Assembly (NCBI GenBank): GCA_013694835.1
Contig: JACDBP010000200.1
Location: 1 to 11,155 of the forward strand
Direction of reading: 5' to 3'
From: Chloroflexota bacterium
GTDB taxonomy: Bacteria; Chloroflexota; Limnocylindria; Limnocylindrales; CSP1-4
DNA length: 11,155 nt
The position numbers and the translations under genes were made by a program. Numbering within the stretch: position 1 is the first letter of the stretch; every line of letters begins with the position of its first letter. Below the pieces are notes generated by a model, which was not told the DNA's origin, did no database searches, and saw only the letters and a list, made by a program, of their open reading frames with translations. Shown here piece by piece: positions 8,481 to 11,155 of this stretch.

Positions 8481-9030
8481 CGTGGCCGGTCTGCTCAGGG
8501 CGGCGCCTGGCGAAACGCGGCGGTACCCGCTACAGGGCGAGACGATGGAGATCGCCGACGACCTGGCCCTGGCCGGCCCGATCGAGGGCGAGCTGCGGCT
8601 CTCGCGCACCAGCCGTTCTGTGCTGGCGCATGCCGATCTCCAGGCCCGGCTCATGCTTCGTTGCAGCCGGTGCCTGATCGAGGTCACCGCCCCCGTGGAG
8701 GTGGTCGTCGAGGAGGAAGTGCTGCCGTCGGTCGACTTCGATACCGGGCGGCCAGTGGACACCGACGACGAGCCGGACGCGCTGCGGCTGGACGAACACC
8801 ACGAGCTTGACCTCCATGAGACCATCCGCGAGGCCATCTCGCTCGCGGAGCCCATCGCCCCGCTCTGTCGCCAGGATTGCCGGGGGCTGTGCGTGACCTG
8901 CGGAGCCGACCTCAACGCGGACCCGGGTCATCAGCACGACGACGACGACATCGATCCGCGGCTCGCCGCGCTGGCCTCGTGGCGCGACGACGCCGAACCG
9001 TCGCCCGGCGCGCCCGACCGCAACCACTGA
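8467..9030 (+). CDS. yceD: YceD/DUF177 family protein (23S rRNA accumulation)
   Basis: About 187 residues. The YceD/DUF177 family is linked to 23S rRNA accumulation and its gene is almost always directly ahead of rpmF, as here. It begins MLRYNVAGLLRAAPGETRRY, the family-typical start. A CxxC pair lies at 66/69, then an acidic middle, then the metal-binding tail with Cys134, 138, 142 and 145 (C-x3-C-x3-C-x2-CG) and the closing DPRLAAL. In the tail, the usual CxC after 'DLN' is replaced by His155-x-His157, so zinc could still be bound with mixed ligands. ATG 8467 overlaps the coiled-coil gene by 14 bases. An in-frame ATG at 8443 would add eight residues without family support. No strong ribosome site is visible, so translation is probably coupled to the upstream gene. 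Confidence 0.9.
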   Translation: MLRYNVAGLLRAAPGETRRYPLQGETMEIADDLALAGPIEGELRLSRTSRSVLAHADLQARLMLRCSRCLIEVTAPVEVVVEEEVLPSVDFDTGRPVDTDDEPDALRLDEHHELDLHETIREAISLAEPIAPLCRQDCRGLCVTCGADLNADPGHQHDDDDIDPRLAALASWRDDAEPSPGAPDRNH

Positions 9031-9061
9031 CCCAGCAGTCCGACCAGAGGAGCATCCATCC

Positions 9062-9268
9062 ATGGGAGTCCCCAAGCGTCGCGTGTCGCATGCCCGCCAG
9101 GGCGACCGCCGGTCACACCTGGCGATCAGCCTGCCGTCCCTCGAGGAGTGTCCGCACTGCCGGGAGAAGAAGCAGACGCACCATGCGTGCCCGAATTGCG
9201 GCTGGTACGGCGACCGCGAGGCCGTTCGCATCCGCCAGCGAGCGCCACGCGAGCAGAGCCCGTCCTGA
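9062..9268 (+). CDS. rpmF: 50S ribosomal protein bL32
   Basis: Large-subunit ribosomal protein, 68 residues. It begins MGVPKRRVSHARQGDRRSHL, close to the family 'MAVPKrrtSksRrdkRRaHl'. It has a zinc ribbon with Cys30, 33, 43 and 46 (CPHC and CPNCG), then GWYGDREAV. About 14 extra basic and Ser-rich residues follow the normal end. The start is supported by GAGGAG at 9047-9052, nine bases ahead of ATG 9062. The order yceD - rpmF - plsX is conserved across many bacteria, where it couples ribosome and membrane-lipid synthesis. Confidence 0.97.
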   Translation: MGVPKRRVSHARQGDRRSHLAISLPSLEECPHCREKKQTHHACPNCGWYGDREAVRIRQRAPREQSPS

Positions 9269-9340
9269 TCCGTCACGGGGCCTGACCGGCCGCGGATGGA
9301 CGTCAGGTCGATCACACAGAGCCAGGACGGAGCGGCGCGC

Positions 9341-10426
9341 GTGCGCGTTCGGATCGCCGTCGACGCGATGGGCGGCGACCATGCGCCCGACGAGGTGGTG
9401 CATGGTGCGCTCGCCTTCGCCCAGAGGGACCCCGCGACCGACCTGCTGCTCGTCGGCGTGGATGCGCACATCCGCAGCGTTGCCGCGGCGGAGTTGCCGG
9501 CCAATGTGACGATCGTCCAGGCTGCCGAGTCGGTGGCGATGGAAGAGCATCCGGCGGCGGCCGTGCGCCGGAAGCGCGATGCCAGCATCAACGTCTGCAT
9601 GAGGCTCGTGCGCGAGGGCCGTGCCGATGCCGTCGTCACCGCCGGACATACCGGTGCGGGTGTCGCCTCGGCGATCCTGAACCTGGGGCGGTTGCGCGGC
9701 GTGGACCGTCCAGCGCTGGCGGTCCAGATGGTGACCGACCGCGGTCCGTTCGTGCTGCTCGACATCGGGGCCACCACCGATTCGTCCGGCCACAACCTGG
9801 CCCAGTACGCGCGGATGGGCTCCATCTACGCCGAGCAGGTGCTCGGGGTCATCGATCCCAGCGTCGCGCTGCTGTCGATCGGCGAGGAGGGTGGCAAGGG
9901 CGAGCTGCGCGTCCAGGAGGCGACGGCGCTGCTGCATGCGACCGACCTGCGGTTCGTCGGCAACACGGAGGGCAAGGACCTGCCCCATCACCCGGCCGAC
10001 GTGGTCGTCTGCGACGCGTCGGTCGGCAACGTGACCATCAAGTTCTTCGAGGGACTCTCCACGTTCATCTTCGAGATGGTGCGCGCGGAGTTCCGGCGGC
10101 CGCCTCTCGGACCCCTCGGCTACCTCTTCATGCGGCCGGGCATCAAGCGGATCCGCGAGCGCTTCGACTACGAGAAGCTCGGTGGCGCGCCATTGCTGGG
10201 CGTGAAGGGCACGGTCCTCATCACCCACGGTCGTGCCAAGCGACGGATGATCGGGTTCGCCATCGAAGCCGGCGCTGCCGCCGCTCGAGCCAGCATCCCG
10301 GAGCGGATCGCCGCCGCCCTCGCGGCCGACGAGTCCGCCTCCGCCCAGCTCGCCGCGGAGCGGGCGGCCACGGAGATCGAGCCCCAGCTCGAGGCGGCTC
10401 GGGCCGAAGCCACAGGACCGGTATGA
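9341..10426 (+). CDS. plsX: Phosphate acyltransferase PlsX
   Basis: Converts acyl-ACP and phosphate to acyl-phosphate, the acyl donor for PlsY in phosphatidic acid synthesis; a peripheral membrane enzyme. About 361 residues from GTG 9341, slightly longer than usual because of an Ala/Glu-rich C-terminal tail. It has the family start [17 protein letters not shown], then [25 protein letters not shown], the segment with GNTEGKDL, and [13 protein letters not shown] 9341 has GGAG at 9329-9332 with an 8-base spacer and places the conserved first strand right at the N-terminus. An in-frame ATG at 9296 would add 15 residues and lacks a ribosome site. Several signature positions differ from the common form: DASVGN where DGFxGN is usual, and THGRAK where a HGSS-type sequence is usual. 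The 70-base gap after rpmF holds no clear terminator. Confidence 0.95.
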   Translation: MRVRIAVDAMGGDHAPDEVVHGALAFAQRDPATDLLLVGVDAHIRSVAAAELPANVTIVQAAESVAMEEHPAAAVRRKRDASINVCMRLVREGRADAVVTAGHTGAGVASAILNLGRLRGVDRPALAVQMVTDRGPFVLLDIGATTDSSGHNLAQYARMGSIYAEQVLGVIDPSVALLSIGEEGGKGELRVQEATALLHATDLRFVGNTEGKDLPHHPADVVVCDASVGNVTIKFFEGLSTFIFEMVRAEFRRPPLGPLGYLFMRPGIKRIRERFDYEKLGGAPLLGVKGTVLITHGRAKRRMIGFAIEAGAAAARASIPERIAAALAADESASAQLAAERAATEIEPQLEAARAEATGPV

Positions 10427-10522
10427 CCGCGGTCCACCGGCGAGGAGAGCGGCCCTCGGGCAGCGACCCCCTTGGCTGACGAGATGGGAGCGCCGCTCGC
10501 TCCCGGGAGCCGCGCCGGAACG

Positions 10523-10963
10523 ATGGCTGGTGCGCGACGGAAGGCACGACGGATCGCCCTGGAGGCTCTGTTCGAGGCCGAGTTCGGCCAGCGCACGGCG
10601 CTTGCGACCCTCGAGCGCGTCCTTGCCGACGAACCGGATGCAGCGACGCGCGATCATGCCCGTGAGCTGGTCGCTGCCGTGGTCCGCCAGCGTGACGTCA
10701 TCGATGCGCGGATCGAGCTCTTGGCGCCTCGATATGCGGTGGTCCAACTCGCCCGGATCGACCGAACCCTGTTGCGTTTGGCCCTCGGTGAACTGCTACA
10801 CTCCCCGACGACGCCGGCCCGGGTGGCCATCTCCGAGTGGGTCGAACTCGCTCGCAGCTACAGTGGGGAACCGGCGCGACGTCTGCTCAATGGCGTGCTT
10901 GGTCGGGTCGTCCGGGAGGCGGCCGGCTCGGCTGGGATCCGGCCGGACGAAGGCCACGGGTAG
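10523..10963 (+). CDS. nusB: Transcription antitermination factor NusB
   Basis: All-helical RNA-binding protein that, with NusE (S10), binds boxA RNA to support antitermination at rRNA operons. About 146 residues from ATG 10523; E. coli NusB has 139. The first helix [18 protein letters not shown] matches the family 'rrkARelALqaLyq'. The C-terminal half has [14 protein letters not shown], then [32 protein letters not shown], an excellent match to 'RtiLRlalyEll ... aInEaVeLAk.fs ... fvNGvLd'. Two in-frame starts lie upstream (TTG 10472, ATG 10484) but would add an unconserved leader. No candidate has a clear ribosome site; GAGGAGAG at 10442-10449 is too far from any of them. The gene stands between plsX and acpP, where B. 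subtilis has fabD and fabG. Confidence 0.92.
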   Translation: MAGARRKARRIALEALFEAEFGQRTALATLERVLADEPDAATRDHARELVAAVVRQRDVIDARIELLAPRYAVVQLARIDRTLLRLALGELLHSPTTPARVAISEWVELARSYSGEPARRLLNGVLGRVVREAAGSAGIRPDEGHG

Positions 10964-10971
10964 CTTGAACG

Positions 10972-10987
10972 GCGGCGCGAGGGCCGC
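10972..10987 (+). other. Small GC hairpin in the nusB-acpP gap
   Basis: Bases 10972-10976 can pair with 10983-10987 in a 5-bp, all-GC stem with a 6-base loop. It ends about nine bases before the acpP ribosome site. There is no T-tract. It could be a pause or processing site, since acpP usually needs higher expression than its neighbours, or it could be chance in a GC-rich genome. A TTGAAC hexamer (10965-10970) nearby lacks a matching -10 box. Confidence 0.2.
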
Positions 10988-11009
10988 GACCCCACAGGGA
11001 GGAGACCTG

Positions 11010-11155
11010 GTGACCGCATCGACCTACGAGCGAATGAAGAAGATCGTCGTCGAGCAGCTCGGCGTCGACGAGGAAGACGTCAAGCCGGAAGCCTCGTTCG
11101 TCGACGACCTCAACGCCGACTCGCTCGACCTGGTCGAGCTCATCATGAGCCTCGA
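11010..11155 (+). CDS. acpP: Acyl carrier protein, 3' end beyond the window
   Basis: Small acidic protein that carries growing acyl chains on a 4'-phosphopantetheine arm during fatty acid synthesis. The window holds 48 codons and two bases; bacterial ACPs have about 78 residues. The first helix ([20 protein letters not shown]), then [21 protein letters not shown], is the classic ACP sequence. Ser38 in DSLD is the arm attachment site. GTG 11010 is preceded by AGGGAGGAG (10996-11004), a very strong ribosome site at good spacing, consistent with high expression. In the family ACP is the donor for PlsX, encoded two genes upstream. Confidence 0.97.
   Translation, partial: MTASTYERMKKIVVEQLGVDEEDVKPEASFVDDLNADSLDLVELIMSL

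Noticed and set aside
8530..9825. A 431-codon minus-strand open frame
   Set aside because: Antisense shadow of yceD, rpmF and the start of plsX; no recognisable domain or ribosome site.
9113..10747. A 544-codon open frame on the minus strand
   Set aside because: It lies antisense to rpmF, plsX and nusB, which have clear homology on the + strand. Long antisense frames are expected where third positions are nearly all G or C. Its protein is rich in Arg, His and Gly and shows no family motif.

Overview
The window is a dense, GC-rich stretch of a bacterial core genome. Nearly every third codon position is G or C, GTG starts are frequent and genes overlap by a few bases. It carries 13 genes, two of them cut by the window edges. 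All are housekeeping genes, and all but one (rpmB) lie on the + strand. High GC, the gene order, and a DivIVA-like coiled-coil protein between coaD and the YceD gene that resembles proteins I recall from Chloroflexota suggest a high-GC Chloroflexota member (for example the Limnocylindria/Ellin6529 type). That placement is inference from memory, not a database result.

Layout. Bases 1-2300 hold rlmN (5' end missing), rpe and dtd. The first two are joined by an ATGA overlap. Bases 2301-2720 hold the lone minus-strand gene rpmB (ribosomal protein bL28). It is convergent with dtd, with a possible shared hairpin between them, and divergent from the next gene across a region with an AT-rich -10-like element. 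Bases 2721-7926 are a tight run: a FakA/YloV-type DAK2 protein, recG, rsmD and coaD. Bases 7959-9268 hold a DivIVA/ATP-synthase-b-like coiled-coil protein, yceD (DUF177) and rpmF (bL32). Bases 9341-11155 hold plsX, nusB and the first 48 codons of acpP.

How the genes fit together. The order rlmN - rpe - rpmB(divergent) - DAK2 - recG - plsX - acpP matches the well-known Bacillus subtilis yloN...acpA neighbourhood, with rsmD, coaD, yceD, rpmF and nusB folded in. Two themes run through it. The first is ribosome and RNA maturation: RlmN and RsmD modify rRNA, bL28 and bL32 are zinc-ribbon ribosomal proteins, YceD concerns 23S rRNA, NusB acts in rRNA transcription, and Dtd edits D-aminoacyl-tRNA. 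The second is acyl-lipid and CoA metabolism: the DAK2 protein is a possible fatty-acid kinase subunit, CoaD makes the CoA precursor that supplies the ACP arm, PlsX makes acyl-phosphate, and AcpP is the carrier.

I found no mobile element, CRISPR array, tRNA or rRNA gene, and no convincing new multi-gene system. No gene-free stretch exceeds about 165 bases. The observations most worth a second look are an apparent ATC start codon behind a perfect AGGAGG site (7945-7961), a chain of two mini-ORFs joined by GTGA overlaps ahead of the DAK2 gene (2633-2724), and loss of signature residues in the DAK2, YceD and PlsX proteins.
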